Below are positions 29,104 through 38,195 of a stretch of 64,000 nt of DNA, piece by piece; position 1 is the first letter of the stretch; each line of letters opens with the position of its first letter. Origin of the DNA: Paludisphaera soli (GTDB lineage: Bacteria; Planctomycetota; Planctomycetia; Isosphaerales; Isosphaeraceae). The position numbers and the translations under genes were made by a program. The stretch is from NCBI RefSeq assembly GCF_011064595.1, contig NZ_JAALJI010000005.1, positions 124,001 through 188,000 on the forward strand, given 5' to 3'. The notes under the pieces were generated by a model that was given only the letters and a program-made list of their open reading frames with translations, made no database searches and had not been told where the DNA came from.

Positions 29104-29222
29104 TGGTGCATCTCCGAAGAAGTTCTCAATCCAGGCGACGCCCGACCCGCAGTTCCGGCCGATGCCGAACAAATTAACCAGGCTCTCTATATTAACGCAT
29201 CAAAAGGACGGACGCCGACCGC

Positions 29223-29276
29223 GAAATCAAAAAAAGAAGGCGTGAGGAGGAGGCTTCCGCCCCTCCCCACGCCTTG
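29223..29276 (-). terminator. Rho-independent terminator of the 148-aa secreted protein gene
   Basis: On the minus strand, downstream of the stop at 29319: stem AAGGCGTG-x-GGAGG (29237-29250) with CCTCC-x-CACGCCTT (29262-29275), then a T-rich run (complement of AAATCAAAAAAAG, 29224-29236). This is a textbook hairpin-plus-T-tract in a genome with few such sites, and it separates this gene from the next minus-strand gene. Confidence 0.75.
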
Positions 29277-29318
29277 TTCGGATCCGTCCTCGGCCGGGAC
29301 CGGGGCCGTGGGCCTCGA

Positions 29319-29765
29319 TCAGCGCTGGGGCGCCGCCTGCGCGGAGGGCGCGGCCGGGGCGTAATTCGGCGTCGGCGGAGCCGGGGCGTAGTTGGGGGCG
29401 ACGGGGACGCTGGGGGCCGCCGCCGGCGGGGCGCTATAGTAGGCCGGGGCCGCCGGGGCGTACATCGGCGCGGCGTAGGCCGGGGCGGCCGGGGCCGCGT
29501 AGTACGCGGGGGCGTAGTAGGCCGGCGCCTGGTACGCCGGCGCCTGATACACCGGCGCGGGGGCCAGCATCATCGGGGCCAGGGCCGGGGCGGCCACCGG
29601 GGGGGGGGTCGGCGCGGGGGCCGCCGGGGGGCGGCCGTGGGTGACGGTCTTGATCGTCGTCTTGCTGTAGTACGTGTGGAAGATTCCGCCCGCGAAACAA
29701 GGGGTCGGAACGACGGCCGACGCGACCAGGGGCAGGGCGAGCGCGAGACAGATCCGGCTCAACAT
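29319..29765 (-). CDS. Secreted Ala/Pro/Tyr-rich repeat protein (148 aa)
   Basis: 148 residues from ATG 29765 with GGAGGTG six bases upstream. Signal peptide MLSRICLALALPLVASAVVP then TPCFAG. The mature protein starts GIFHTYYSKTTIKTVTHG and is then built almost only of Ala, Pro and Tyr with irregular repeats of the type YQAPAYYAPAYYAAP and NYAPA. Such proteins may be surface or cell-wall components; no function is known. A longer open frame upstream overlaps the divergent gene and is rejected. Confidence 0.7.
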   Translation of the reverse strand: MLSRICLALALPLVASAVVPTPCFAGGIFHTYYSKTTIKTVTHGRPPAAPAPTPPPVAAPALAPMMLAPAPVYQAPAYQAPAYYAPAYYAAPAAPAYAAPMYAPAAPAYYSAPPAAAPSVPVAPNYAPAPPTPNYAPAAPSAQAAPQR

Positions 29766-30069
29766 GGCGCACCTCCACGAGCAAGGCCGCGAAGAGCGAC
29801 GGTCCCTCTCCCCTCCCTGGGGAGGCCCTTGTCGCGGCGGGAATACCGTCCAAACTCTAGCCGACGCCCGGCTCTCGGCGCGAAACTCGGCCGAGAACGG
29901 AGTTCCCGGAGATCCGGTTTTCCGCGTCGCACCGAAACCCCGGTTTTCCGCGATCCTCCGGTTCGCCGAAAGTTTGCGGCCGATTTGGACGATTTCCTCC
30001 CTGGAGATGGATGCGACGTCCGCGATCGGCGTGGGACGCTCCCGCAGGAGCTTTGCCGGGGAAATCGAC
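29766..30069. other. Divergent intergenic region with direct repeats
   Basis: About 304 bases between the 148-aa gene and the PKD-type gene. It contains the 13-base sequence CCGGTTTTCCGCG twice, at 29914-29926 and 29940-29952 (period 26), with a third partial copy CCGGTTCGCCG at 29958-29968. The middle region also reads as a near-palindrome (GAAACCCCGGTTTTC, 29934-29948). Spacing of 26 bases puts the copies roughly on different helix faces, so dimer-of-dimer binding is possible; a regulator-binding role is a guess. Confidence 0.45.
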
Positions 30070-31023
30070 ATGTTGCGAGGCCGTTCGCCGGGCCGGTCGG
30101 CCCCCGGGTTGTCGCTGACGCTCGCCGCCTGGCTCTTGGGAGCGGCGGCCTCGGGCCGGGCCCAGGACGCCGCGCCCAGCCCGCCCGCCTTCGCCCCCGC
30201 CGTGCGGCCGAGCCCCGGCGACCTGTCGGCCCCGGCCCCGGCCCGACTGGCTGTCGCGCCGGAGGTCTCGACGCCGACGATCCCGCGCCCCCGGCGCGTC
30301 GCCGAGGCTCCGGTCGCAGCGACGGCTCCGGCCGGGGCGTTCCGGGCCGACGCCGGCGACGACCAGATCGGCCTCGTCGGCCGGCGGATCACCCTGAACG
30401 GGGGCCGCAGCGCCCCCCGGGACGAGCTGGCCTATCGCTGGATCCCCCTGGGGGGCCCGAAGATGGAGGAGCCCGCCCAGGAGGAGCACTACTACTCGTT
30501 CGTGCCGACGGCCGCCGGGACCTACCGCTTCGGCCTGGTCGTCGCCGCCCTGGACGGGGGCGAGGTGCGGATCTCCGAGCCGGACGAGGTCGTCGTCATG
30601 GTCGGCGAGATGCCCTCGACCGTCGGGGTGGGGGGGCCGGGGATCGCCACGGCCGCCATCGACCAGATGCTCCAGGGGCCGGGCGCCGCCGCCGGACGGT
30701 CGACGCTGGAGCAGTCCGCGGGCGTCTTCGACGCGATCGCCGCGCGGGCCTCGCTGTACACGAACTTCGAGGAGCTGGCCGCCGAGATGACGCGGAGGCT
30801 GGACGGGGTCGTCCCCGCCGACCCGAGCTGGCGGCAGTACTGGTCCCAGGGGATCTTCGCCCCGCTGACCCAGCACCTCACCTCCGAGATGCTCGCCGCC
30901 GGGCTCGACCTGCGGGCCCCCCAGGGCCGCACGCAGCCCCTGGCCCAGGCCCAGCAGGAGCGGCTGGAGCGGCTCTTCTCCGCCTACGCACGGGAGTTCC
31001 GGTCCAAGGCGCTGGCGCGTTGA
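30070..31023 (+). CDS. Secreted PKD/Ig-like domain protein of unknown function
   Basis: 317 residues from ATG 30070. Signal peptide (about 1-34, LSLTLAAWLLGAAASGRAQ), a Pro/Ala-rich linker, then one PKD-like beta-sandwich domain (about 97-175: ADAGDDQIGLVGRRITLNGG, LAYRWIPLGGP, AAGTYRFGLVV). The remainder is alpha-helical (FDAIAARASLYTNFEELAAEM, WRQYWSQGIFAPLTQHL). ATG 30007 is an alternative start with a worse signal peptide. It is followed 59 bases later by another secreted low-complexity protein on the same strand, probably co-transcribed. Confidence 0.72.
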   Translation: MLRGRSPGRSAPGLSLTLAAWLLGAAASGRAQDAAPSPPAFAPAVRPSPGDLSAPAPARLAVAPEVSTPTIPRPRRVAEAPVAATAPAGAFRADAGDDQIGLVGRRITLNGGRSAPRDELAYRWIPLGGPKMEEPAQEEHYYSFVPTAAGTYRFGLVVAALDGGEVRISEPDEVVVMVGEMPSTVGVGGPGIATAAIDQMLQGPGAAAGRSTLEQSAGVFDAIAARASLYTNFEELAAEMTRRLDGVVPADPSWRQYWSQGIFAPLTQHLTSEMLAAGLDLRAPQGRTQPLAQAQQERLERLFSAYAREFRSKALAR

Positions 31024-31082
31024 TCGGGCCGGGCCGGATCGAGTCGGATCGAGGATCGGGACGCATAAGGGAGTCATTGGTC

Positions 31083-32042
31083 ATGGACGGACGGAAGCGA
31101 AGGATCCTCGGGGGCGCCTGCGTGGGACTGGCGACGCAGCTGGCGGCGCCCGGCTCGTGCCCGGGGCAGGCCGCCCCGCCGCCGTCGTCGGCCCCGGTCC
31201 GGGCCTCGGCCTCGTCCCCCTCGCCGCGACGGGTCGACCCGGACGTGGAGCGGTCGCACTTCCACGAGGGTCGGCCGTCGCCCCAGCAGCAGGCGCCCGC
31301 GCCGCCGATCCCCTCCAAGCCGCAGCCGTCTTACGGGCCCCCGGAGGCCCCGCCCTCCTACCCGAACTACGCCCCGCCGGCGCCGCCCCCGCCGCAGCAG
31401 CCGCCCCAGGGCTACGCGCCGCCGTACCCGGGCTACGCGCCGCCGCAGTACGCCCCGCAGCAGTACATGATGGTCCCCGTGGCGCCCCCGACGGCCGCGG
31501 CGCCCCCCGCGAACTTCTTCCTGCCGGGCGCGGCGCCCGCGGCCCCGGCCTACGGGCCGCCCGCGGCCCCGGCCCCGATGCAGCCCGCCTACGCGATGCC
31601 GATGGCCCCGGCGTACGCCATGCCGATGGCCCCGGCCCCGCCGCCCCAGCCGGCGGCCTTCGGGGCGGGCGCGGCGCTGGGCGGGTCGTCGGTGTCGGTG
31701 CCCACGTCCAGCTCCAAGACCACGGTGGAGATCCGGGGCCCGGGGATGCTCTCGGCGGCCCTCGCCCGCGTCGGCGAGCGGATGGTGCAGCTCGGCCGGA
31801 CGCGGGTCCGCACGGTGCAGGAGACGGTGCTCCAGACGCCGCAGTCGCAGCCGATGGGGGGGACAGCCACCATCGCGACGGCCGGCCTCACCCCCATCCA
31901 GCCCCAGGCCGCGCCGCCCCAGCCTCCTCAGCAGAGCGCGCCCCCGCAGAACGCCCCGCCGGACTCGCCCGCGCCGTCGCCCCAGGGGACGCACGGGCAC
32001 TCGAAGTCCTCGGCGATCCACCGCCTCTTCGGCCACGAGTGA
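31083..32042 (+). CDS. Secreted Pro/Ala/Tyr-rich protein with short conserved core
   Basis: 319 residues. N-terminal signal-like segment (RRILGGACVGLATQLAAPG), then a Pro/Gln/Tyr-rich region with repeats such as YAPPYPGYAPPQYAPQQY and tandem AYAMPMAP units. A non-repetitive core around 210-265 (SVSVPTSSSKTTVEIRG, LSAALARVGERMVQLGRTRV) is the only part likely to fold. C-terminus ends HSKSSAIHRLFGHE. No family recognised; similar in style to the proteins at 28051 and 29319, suggesting a shared envelope role. Confidence 0.68.
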   Translation: MDGRKRRILGGACVGLATQLAAPGSCPGQAAPPPSSAPVRASASSPSPRRVDPDVERSHFHEGRPSPQQQAPAPPIPSKPQPSYGPPEAPPSYPNYAPPAPPPPQQPPQGYAPPYPGYAPPQYAPQQYMMVPVAPPTAAAPPANFFLPGAAPAAPAYGPPAAPAPMQPAYAMPMAPAYAMPMAPAPPPQPAAFGAGAALGGSSVSVPTSSSKTTVEIRGPGMLSAALARVGERMVQLGRTRVRTVQETVLQTPQSQPMGGTATIATAGLTPIQPQAAPPQPPQQSAPPQNAPPDSPAPSPQGTHGHSKSSAIHRLFGHE

Positions 32043-32072
32043 CCGCGAGGCGGCGGCGCCCTCGTCGCGTCG

Positions 32073-32330
32073 TCAGGCCGGGCTGCCGACCGCGGCGGCC
32101 TCGACCGGCCGCGAGGCCGGGGCGAGCCCGAGCGGCACGCCGGTCTGCTGCCGCCGCTTCCCCTTCGGCGCGGGCTTCATCTCGCCCGGCCCGGGGGGGG
32201 CGACGTAGGCGGCGTCGGCCGGGGCGTCTTCCAGGCCCCCGCCGCCGCAGCCCGTCACGACCAGGGCGAGGGCCGCAGCCATCGCCAGGGCCGTCATCCG
32301 CCTGGTCGCATCCGTCGTCGTCATCGTCAT
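32073..32330 (-). CDS. Small lipoprotein (85 aa)
   Basis: 85 residues. Lipoprotein signal: MTALAMAAALALVVTGC, with lipobox Cys28 followed by a Gly run. The mature part is short, Pro/Ala/Lys-rich (VAPPGPGEMKPAPKGKRRQQ), without a recognisable domain. In planctomycetes a small lipoprotein of this type commonly follows a DUF1559 gene; here it lies 104 bases downstream of one on the same strand. Function unknown. Confidence 0.72.
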   Translation of the reverse strand: MTMTTTDATRRMTALAMAAALALVVTGCGGGGLEDAPADAAYVAPPGPGEMKPAPKGKRRQQTGVPLGLAPASRPVEAAAVGSPA

Positions 32331-32434
32331 CGCGATCGACTCCTCTTCCTGTCTCGCCGTGTGCCAAGGTCGGGATGTGCCGCGACCGGCGCGGGGCTCC
32401 GGCCCGCCTCGCGCCCGCGCCGGCCTCGCGGCGA

Positions 32435-33520
32435 TCAATAGGCGTCGGAGCTGATCACCTCGCCGCCGTTGCGCGTGCCGAGGGCCCACCACGTCTGGGG
32501 CGCGATCGAGTCCTTGATGAACTTCACCGAGCCGTCGGCGAGGGCCACGTTGACGCCGCCGGAGTGGTTGCTGGTGGCCGTGACGATGCCGTTGACGCCG
32601 CCGTTGTCCGGGCCGTCGCCGTTGCCCGTCGAGTCGACGCAGGTCATGCCGTTGGGCGTGTTGAAGTGGGTGTAGGCGTTGTTGCCCACGTTCCAGGGGT
32701 AGCCGAAGGTCCAGTACTGCCCGGTGTTGGCCGAGCTGATGGAGTTCGTCGTCGCCGGCGCGGACTTGCAGGCGTTGAGGAAGGCCAGGGCCTCGTTGGT
32801 CGCCGTGGCAGACGGCAGGTTGAAGCCGGCGTGGGCGACCTTGAAGTACCCGCGCTTGCCGTTGTTCCCCCCCGGGGTGACGACGGGGTTGCCGGACAGG
32901 CCGAGCAGCTTCTCGCTGATCAAGGCCGTGTTCGAGGTGCCGTCGCTGATCGACTGGAATCCGAAGTACGCCAGGTTCTGGCCCGGCCATCCCCAGGACA
33001 GGGGGTTGGTGGTGTAGTTCGGGACGATCGTCCCGGTCCAGGCCTCGATCACGCCGGGGCCGCCCATGTTGCCGTGATAGCTCAGCGGCGCCCAGGGCGA
33101 GCCGGGCCGCTGCGCCTGGTTCTCCGACGGGCAGAGCAGGCTCCCCACCGCCGTGTAGCCGACCGTGGAGTTCTGGGGCTGGTCGGACTGGATGTTGAAA
33201 TTGAACGCGTTGGAGAGCGTCTGCTGCTCCAGGTTGGGGGCGATGGCGATCGGCCAGCCCGCGCACCAGCCCCAGCCGGGGTCGCCCGGCGTGAGGGTGT
33301 AGGCGGGGCCGAGGAACGTCACCATGGCCGGCAGCGCGTTGTTGGCGTCGTGATAGTTGTGGATCGCCAGCGCGAGCTGCTTCAGGTTGTTGACGCACTG
33401 GGATCGGCGGGCGGCCTCGCGCGCCGCCTGCACGGCCGGCAGCAGCAGGGCGATGAGGACCGCGATGATCGCGATGACGACGAGCAGCTCGATGAGCGTG
33501 AAAGCTTGCCTTCGCTTCAT
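32435..33520 (-). CDS. DUF1559 domain protein with type IV prepilin-like N-terminus
   Basis: 361 residues from ATG 33520. The N-terminus [18 protein letters not shown] is a class-III prepilin signal (cleavage before Phe in A-FTLIE) followed by a hydrophobic helix and [20 protein letters not shown]. The body is the planctomycete-specific DUF1559 domain, ending with the typical [18 protein letters not shown]. These pseudopilin-like proteins are present in tens to hundreds of copies per genome. They are probably exported by a type II secretion/type IV pilus-like apparatus; the function is not known. I preferred ATG 33520 to the upstream ATG at 33538. Confidence 0.93.
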   Translation of the reverse strand: MKRRQAFTLIELLVVIAIIAVLIALLLPAVQAAREAARRSQCVNNLKQLALAIHNYHDANNALPAMVTFLGPAYTLTPGDPGWGWCAGWPIAIAPNLEQQTLSNAFNFNIQSDQPQNSTVGYTAVGSLLCPSENQAQRPGSPWAPLSYHGNMGGPGVIEAWTGTIVPNYTTNPLSWGWPGQNLAYFGFQSISDGTSNTALISEKLLGLSGNPVVTPGGNNGKRGYFKVAHAGFNLPSATATNEALAFLNACKSAPATTNSISSANTGQYWTFGYPWNVGNNAYTHFNTPNGMTCVDSTGNGDGPDNGGVNGIVTATSNHSGGVNVALADGSVKFIKDSIAPQTWWALGTRNGGEVISSDAY

Positions 33521-33827
33521 TCCGTGGATCTCCGGCATGAGAGGTCGTCAACCTTGGGAGAGGTTGGCGGAGAGAGATGATCGGACCTTGATGGAAAGCA
33601 TAGGCCCGATGCGGCCCCCCTCTCCATGTGATCTTGGGGCGATCTCCTAAGAAATTGGGTCTTTTGGGGCGCGCCCTCGATCGGGACGACGCTACGGTCT
33701 AGCATGGGTGGCTCGCCGGGCCTTCCCCCACCGAGGGGATGAGGCCGGGCGTCGTCGTGCGCGAGCCCTCGTCCCGGCTTCCCCTTGCCGCCGGGTCGGG
33801 GTCGAAATCTCCGGGGAGGAGCCCTCC
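33521..33827. other. Divergent intergenic region
   Basis: About 307 bases between the DUF1559 gene and the AraC-family regulator; promoters for both must lie here. The piece 33650-33667 (AAGAAATTGGGTCTTTT) is AT-rich for this genome. A faint match to the palindromic repeat family (CCTTCCCCCACCGAGGGG then ATGAGG) occurs near 33721-33743 but is too weak to annotate. Confidence 0.4.
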
Positions 33828-35063
33828 ATGACGGGTCCCGAGCGACGGCCGGGGCCGCCCCACGTGGCGGTCCTGGTCGAGACGTCGATGGCCTACGGCC
33901 GCGAGATGCTCCACGGGGTGGCGGAGTACCTCCGCGAGAACGAGCCCTGGACGATCTTCTTCGAGCACCGCTCGCTGCAGGACCCGGCGCCGCCGTGGCT
34001 GGCCTCGTGGCGGGGCGACGGGATCATCACGCGGCTCTCTCCGCAGCTCTCCGAGGCCGTGCTCAAGACGGGCGTCCCCACGGTGGACGTGGACGACCAG
34101 GCCCCTAGGTCCCACCTTCCGAACGTCCAGAGCGACCACGAGGCCATCGGCGCGATGGCGCTGGAGCACCTGAAGGAGCGGGGGTTCGAGCGGTTCGCGT
34201 TCGTCGGCCACCCCCGCTTCGAGTGGTCCAACCGCCGCCGCGACGGCTTCTTCGCCGCGGCCCGCGCGGCGGGCTTCGCGTGCGAGGAGTACCGGTCCGC
34301 GAGCCCCGTCACCTGGGGCCACCAGCAGGCCTCGTGGGAGTCGGAGACGGACGGCCTGGCGCGGTGGCTCTCGGGGCGGGCCCGGCCGCTGGGCGTGATG
34401 GCCTGCAACGACTTCGTCGGGGTGCAGACGCTCGACGCCTGCCGCCGCGCCGGCCTCGCCGTGCCCGACGACGCGGCGGTGGTGGGGGTGGACAACGACG
34501 TCCTGGCCTGCGAGCTGGCCCACCCGCCGCTCTCCAGCGTCATCCCCGGCTGCCGACGGATCGGCTACGAGGCCGCCGCCCTCCTGGACGCGCTGATGCG
34601 GCGCGGGGGGCCCTCGCGCGAGCGGGCCGACGTGCCCCCGATCGGCGTCGCCGTCCGTCGCTCGACCGACGTGTCGCAGGCGATCGGCGACCCCCTGGTG
34701 GCCCGGGCCCTCCGGTTCATCCGCGAGCACGCCCGGGACAACCTCCGCGTGGAAGACGTGTCGGCCCACGTCGACGCGTCCCGCAGCGTGCTCCAGCGAC
34801 GGTTCCGGCAGGCCCTGGACCGGACCGTCCACGAGACGATCGCCGAGAGCCGGGTGCAGCTCGCCAAACGGCTCCTGGTCGAGACCGACCTGCCGCTGCC
34901 GGACGTGGCGAGCCGGTCCGGCTTCTCGCACGCGGAATACCTGAGCGTCGCCTTCCGACGCGCCGTGGGCTCGACCCCCGGGGCGTACCGCCGCGAGAAC
35001 CGCAAGCCTCCCGCGCCGCCGGTCGGGTCCGCGCCCGGGCCTCGCCCGGCCGAACCAGGCTGA
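33828..35063 (+). CDS. AraC-family transcriptional regulator, XylR type
   Basis: 411 residues from ATG 33828 with GGGGAGGA upstream. The N-terminal ~280 residues are a LacI/GalR-type periplasmic-binding-protein-like sensor domain (HVAVLVETSMAYGREMLHGV, GIITRL, AFVGHPRFEWSNRRRDGF, GVMACNDFVG, VVGVDNDV), and the last ~110 an AraC HTH domain (ALRFIREHARDNLRVEDVSA, SRSVLQRRFRQ, SRSGFSHAEYLSVAFRRAVG). This is the XylR architecture, which senses a sugar and activates sugar catabolic genes. No xylose genes adjoin it; targets may be distant or be the GH genes further right. Confidence 0.9.
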   Translation: MTGPERRPGPPHVAVLVETSMAYGREMLHGVAEYLRENEPWTIFFEHRSLQDPAPPWLASWRGDGIITRLSPQLSEAVLKTGVPTVDVDDQAPRSHLPNVQSDHEAIGAMALEHLKERGFERFAFVGHPRFEWSNRRRDGFFAAARAAGFACEEYRSASPVTWGHQQASWESETDGLARWLSGRARPLGVMACNDFVGVQTLDACRRAGLAVPDDAAVVGVDNDVLACELAHPPLSSVIPGCRRIGYEAAALLDALMRRGGPSRERADVPPIGVAVRRSTDVSQAIGDPLVARALRFIREHARDNLRVEDVSAHVDASRSVLQRRFRQALDRTVHETIAESRVQLAKRLLVETDLPLPDVASRSGFSHAEYLSVAFRRAVGSTPGAYRRENRKPPAPPVGSAPGPRPAEPG

Positions 35064-35081
35064 CCGCCGCGTTGCGACGGC

Positions 35082-35807
35082 TCACGCAGGTCGGGAGCCC
35101 CCGACGTACCGGGTCAGGGCGGCCTCCTGGGCCGACGAGGGCCGCGCGCCGGACCTGGCGGAGCGGACGAGCTGCAGGGCGGTCGCGGCGTCGGCAGCCA
35201 GGCCGAGGCGCACCAGGCAGGCGGCGGCGATCGTCGCGGTGCGGCCGTGCCCCTGGGCGCAGTGGATCAGGACGCGGCGGCCTTCGGAACGCCAGCGGGC
35301 GACCCGCTCGACCGCCTCGTCGAACTGCCGGGGCGTCGGCGGCGTCGCGTCGAGGATCGAGACGCGGGCGGTGGCCAGGCCGACGCCCGGGGGGAGGCCG
35401 TCGAACTCCCAGCACAGGTTCAGGACCGCGTCGATCCCCTCGCGACGCAGCCTCGCGATCTCCCACCGGAAGGGCGGCCGGCCGACGACCAGCCCGTCCC
35501 CCAGGACGTGCCTCGCGGGCTCCCGGCCGACCGCGCCGGCGACGAGCAGGGCGAGGCTCGCGACCGCCCGGTACGGCAGCAGCAGCGGGCGCAAGGCCCC
35601 GACCCGCCCGGTGCGGTCGAGGATCCGCGCCGATCCGGAGTCGGCGGCCCGGAGGGCGTAGGCCGAGGCGAGCGTCGCGAGGCTGATCGCGAGATAGGCC
35701 TCGCCGATCGCGATCGCCCCGCGGACGGGCGATCCCGCGGCGAGGTCTCGGCCGGCGAGGACGCCGAGCCCGGCCGCCGCGAGGCCCAGCGTCAAGGGGT
35801 GGCGCAT
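35082..35807 (-). CDS. Membrane-anchored dual-specificity / tyrosine phosphatase
   Basis: 241 residues. The N-terminal ~95 are hydrophobic with about three membrane segments. The C-terminal domain has the Cys-x5-Arg phosphatase loop IHCAQGHGRTA (Cys183, Arg189) and a general-acid candidate Asp153 (SILDATPP), with the early DSP motif INLCWE-like VLNLCWEFDG. It should dephosphorylate phospho-Ser/Thr/Tyr or a phospholipid, at the cytoplasmic membrane; similar membrane-anchored DSPs act on phosphatidylglycerophosphate, so a lipid substrate is possible. Convergent with the regulator (18-base gap). Confidence 0.85.
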   Translation of the reverse strand: MRHPLTLGLAAAGLGVLAGRDLAAGSPVRGAIAIGEAYLAISLATLASAYALRAADSGSARILDRTGRVGALRPLLLPYRAVASLALLVAGAVGREPARHVLGDGLVVGRPPFRWEIARLRREGIDAVLNLCWEFDGLPPGVGLATARVSILDATPPTPRQFDEAVERVARWRSEGRRVLIHCAQGHGRTATIAAACLVRLGLAADAATALQLVRSARSGARPSSAQEAALTRYVGGSRPA

Positions 35808-35838
35808 GGGGGGCTCCGGCGAGGACGACGCGACGCCG

Positions 35839-37980
35839 TCAGTACTTCGGCACGTACTGGTTCCGCTCCTCGTACTTGGGGCTGCGTTCCCACTGGTTGA
35901 GGACGACGCTGAAGCCCCGGGCGAGGGTGTCCTTGGCGAGGTCGGCCCAGGGGGTGTTCGGGTAGGCGGCGACGACGTCGTCGAGGAGGCGGCGGGCCTC
36001 GACGTACTTCTTGGCGGTCTCGCTCTCGGGGGCGAGCGGCTTGGAGGAATGGTCGACGACGAACGAGATCGCCAGCTCGGGCGTCGGCCGCTTGCTGGGG
36101 GCCTGGGGCGACTGCGCCAGCCGCTGCATGAGGGCCCGGTACTCGTACGCCTTGATCTGGAAGACGACCGTCTGGGCGAGCATCAGGTCGTAATGGGCCC
36201 GCCATCGCCGCTCGGGCTCGCGCTCGCGGTGCTTCTTGAGCGCCTCCAGCTTCTCCTGGACGACGAGCAGGTCGTTCAGCCGCTCGGTGGCCTTGGGGCC
36301 CTCTTCGAGGGCGGCGGAGACCTGCTCTGCGGGGTCGATGGGGAAGTCGCGACGGTAGCGGACGTCGCGGCTCTCGACGACCAGCGAGTAGAGGCTCTGG
36401 CGGAGGTCGGACTCGGCCCGGCGCTGGTTGTAGACCTCGCGCGAGGCGTACTCGGGCATGTATTCCTTGAGGACCTCGATCGTGTAGGCCTTCTCGCGCT
36501 GGCGGATCCGCATGAACTCCTCGGAGGGGAGGAGGAAGTAGATCCCGCCGGACTCCTTGGCGAGCCGGGCCAGCTCCCACGGGCCGAAGCCGGAGGGCTG
36601 CTCGTCCCACCGGCCGTAGAGGCCGTCCCACTGGAAGCACTCGACGTCGGCGGTCTCGGGGCCGCGACGGATAGCCGGGTGGTAGACGTCCTTGGTGACG
36701 GGGTCGACGTAGCGGTGGTGGGCGTAGGGGTAGCCGAAGACCGACTGCCGGCCGATGACGAAGAGGGCCGTGCGGGTCTTCCGCAGGATGGCGAGCGCCT
36801 CCTCGACGAACTCGCCGTCGTCTCCCGACTCGTCGGTGACCAGCACCAGGATCAGCCGGCGGTCCTTGCCGACGAGGCCGGAGTAGCGATCGACGGCCCC
36901 GTGGATCGCGTGCATCGTGGCCTCGTCGCCCGAGGAGTCGACGGGGATGTCCTTCATGGCCCGCCGGATCTCGTCGACGTCGAACGAGGGCTTGCCGAGG
37001 AGGACCTGCGTCTCCTTGCCGAAGGCGAGGATCGCGTGGTTGAGGGCGCCGGCGGCCTTCTTCTCCGGGTCGACGGCCCCGGCCAGCTCGGTGGTGACGC
37101 GGTCGAACTTCTCGCGGATGACGCGCTGGTCGTCGCGCATGCTGGCCGACTTGTCGAACAGCCAGACGACGGTGAGCTTGTGGTCCTGGAGGTGGCGGAG
37201 GATCTCGCGGGTGATCTGGTTCATCGCGTCGCCGATCTCCGAGACGCCGAACGTGGGGTCGCCGCCGACCCGGCCGGAGACCGCCATGTCGACCCCGAGG
37301 GCGGCGGGGACGTTGCTGAACGACGACAGGTTGCGGCCCTTCAGCCCTTCGAGCGCCAGGAAGCGGCCCTCGGCGTCGCCCCGGGCGGCGGGGCCCCGGA
37401 CGGCGGGCGTGGCCGAGGCCGAGCCGGCCCCCGTCAGCACGCTGCCGATGTCCGGCCGCTCGTCGGCCGCGAGGGTCTCGGTCGCCGCGCCGGGGGCGAT
37501 CTCGATCGGGTTCTCCAGGCGGTCGGCCCGCGCGTCGGTGGGGTCGTCGAGGATCGGCGCCTCCTCGATCGCGCGGTCGGCCCCGCCCAGGGCCGTGTCG
37601 AAGTCGATCGGCCGGGACTCGACCGCGCCGTGGAAGGTCGCCGCCGCCAGGGCCGTGAAGATCAGCAGGTGGACGACCAGCGAGACGCTCCAGGCCGGCA
37701 GGACGTGCTTGAGCCGGATCCGGCGCCTCCGCCTGGGCTGGAGCCTCGGCCCTCGGGGGGTCTGCGACGGCGTCGGGGCGGGCGCCGACTCGGTCGTCGG
37801 GCCGGCCGGCGCCGACTCGGTCTTCGGCGCGGGGTCGGGGCCGGGGCTGGGGAACGGCTCCTCGACGACCAAGGTCTTCTGCATGTCCGGGGGCAGGGGC
37901 GGCGGCTCGACCGTCGCCCCCCGGGCGAGGCCCGTCGGGGATACGTCGTCCGACGACGGTGCCGAGAATCGACGTTCCAT
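35839..37980 (-). CDS. Membrane-anchored von Willebrand factor A (VWA) domain protein
   Basis: 713 residues. Cytoplasmic Pro-rich N-terminus, a basic RRRRRIRLKHVL stop-transfer and one membrane helix (about 94-115), then a spacer and a VWA domain with MIDAS motif VVWLFDKSASM (Asp276, Ser278, Ser280) and VLVTDESGDDGE. The C-terminal ~250 residues are helical and charged. VWA domains bind metal and mediate protein contacts. This type occurs in tandem copies in planctomycetes. Another VWA gene of the same layout lies upstream (38196-40130) on the same strand, 215 bases away. Confidence 0.85.
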   Translation of the reverse strand: MERRFSAPSSDDVSPTGLARGATVEPPPLPPDMQKTLVVEEPFPSPGPDPAPKTESAPAGPTTESAPAPTPSQTPRGPRLQPRRRRRIRLKHVLPAWSVSLVVHLLIFTALAAATFHGAVESRPIDFDTALGGADRAIEEAPILDDPTDARADRLENPIEIAPGAATETLAADERPDIGSVLTGAGSASATPAVRGPAARGDAEGRFLALEGLKGRNLSSFSNVPAALGVDMAVSGRVGGDPTFGVSEIGDAMNQITREILRHLQDHKLTVVWLFDKSASMRDDQRVIREKFDRVTTELAGAVDPEKKAAGALNHAILAFGKETQVLLGKPSFDVDEIRRAMKDIPVDSSGDEATMHAIHGAVDRYSGLVGKDRRLILVLVTDESGDDGEFVEEALAILRKTRTALFVIGRQSVFGYPYAHHRYVDPVTKDVYHPAIRRGPETADVECFQWDGLYGRWDEQPSGFGPWELARLAKESGGIYFLLPSEEFMRIRQREKAYTIEVLKEYMPEYASREVYNQRRAESDLRQSLYSLVVESRDVRYRRDFPIDPAEQVSAALEEGPKATERLNDLLVVQEKLEALKKHREREPERRWRAHYDLMLAQTVVFQIKAYEYRALMQRLAQSPQAPSKRPTPELAISFVVDHSSKPLAPESETAKKYVEARRLLDDVVAAYPNTPWADLAKDTLARGFSVVLNQWERSPKYEERNQYVPKY

Positions 37981-38195
37981 CTTGCGAAGCTCCCCCGGAA
38001 TCCAAGGGCCATCGACCGATCGGTCCCGCGCCGGGATCGCCGACCGGCCGCGCGCTCCCTCTCAATCGATAATTATGGAGCGCCGGCCGCCGGACCGGAA
38101 CTCCCGAATCCGGGACTCGCGGAAAAATTACGATTTCGGCGGGGATGCGAACGCTTGCGGACGCGGGGACGGGGCGAGAAGACGGGCCGGCCGGC

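Noticed and set aside
29808-29835. CCTCCCTGGGGAGG palindrome near the 148-aa gene start
   Set aside because: Short hairpin overlapping the likely leader; does not share the second stem or the GATGAGG tail of the repeat family.
33721-33743. Faint palindromic-repeat match upstream of the AraC-family regulator
   Set aside because: Only one arm and a short tail match; below the standard used for copies A-H.
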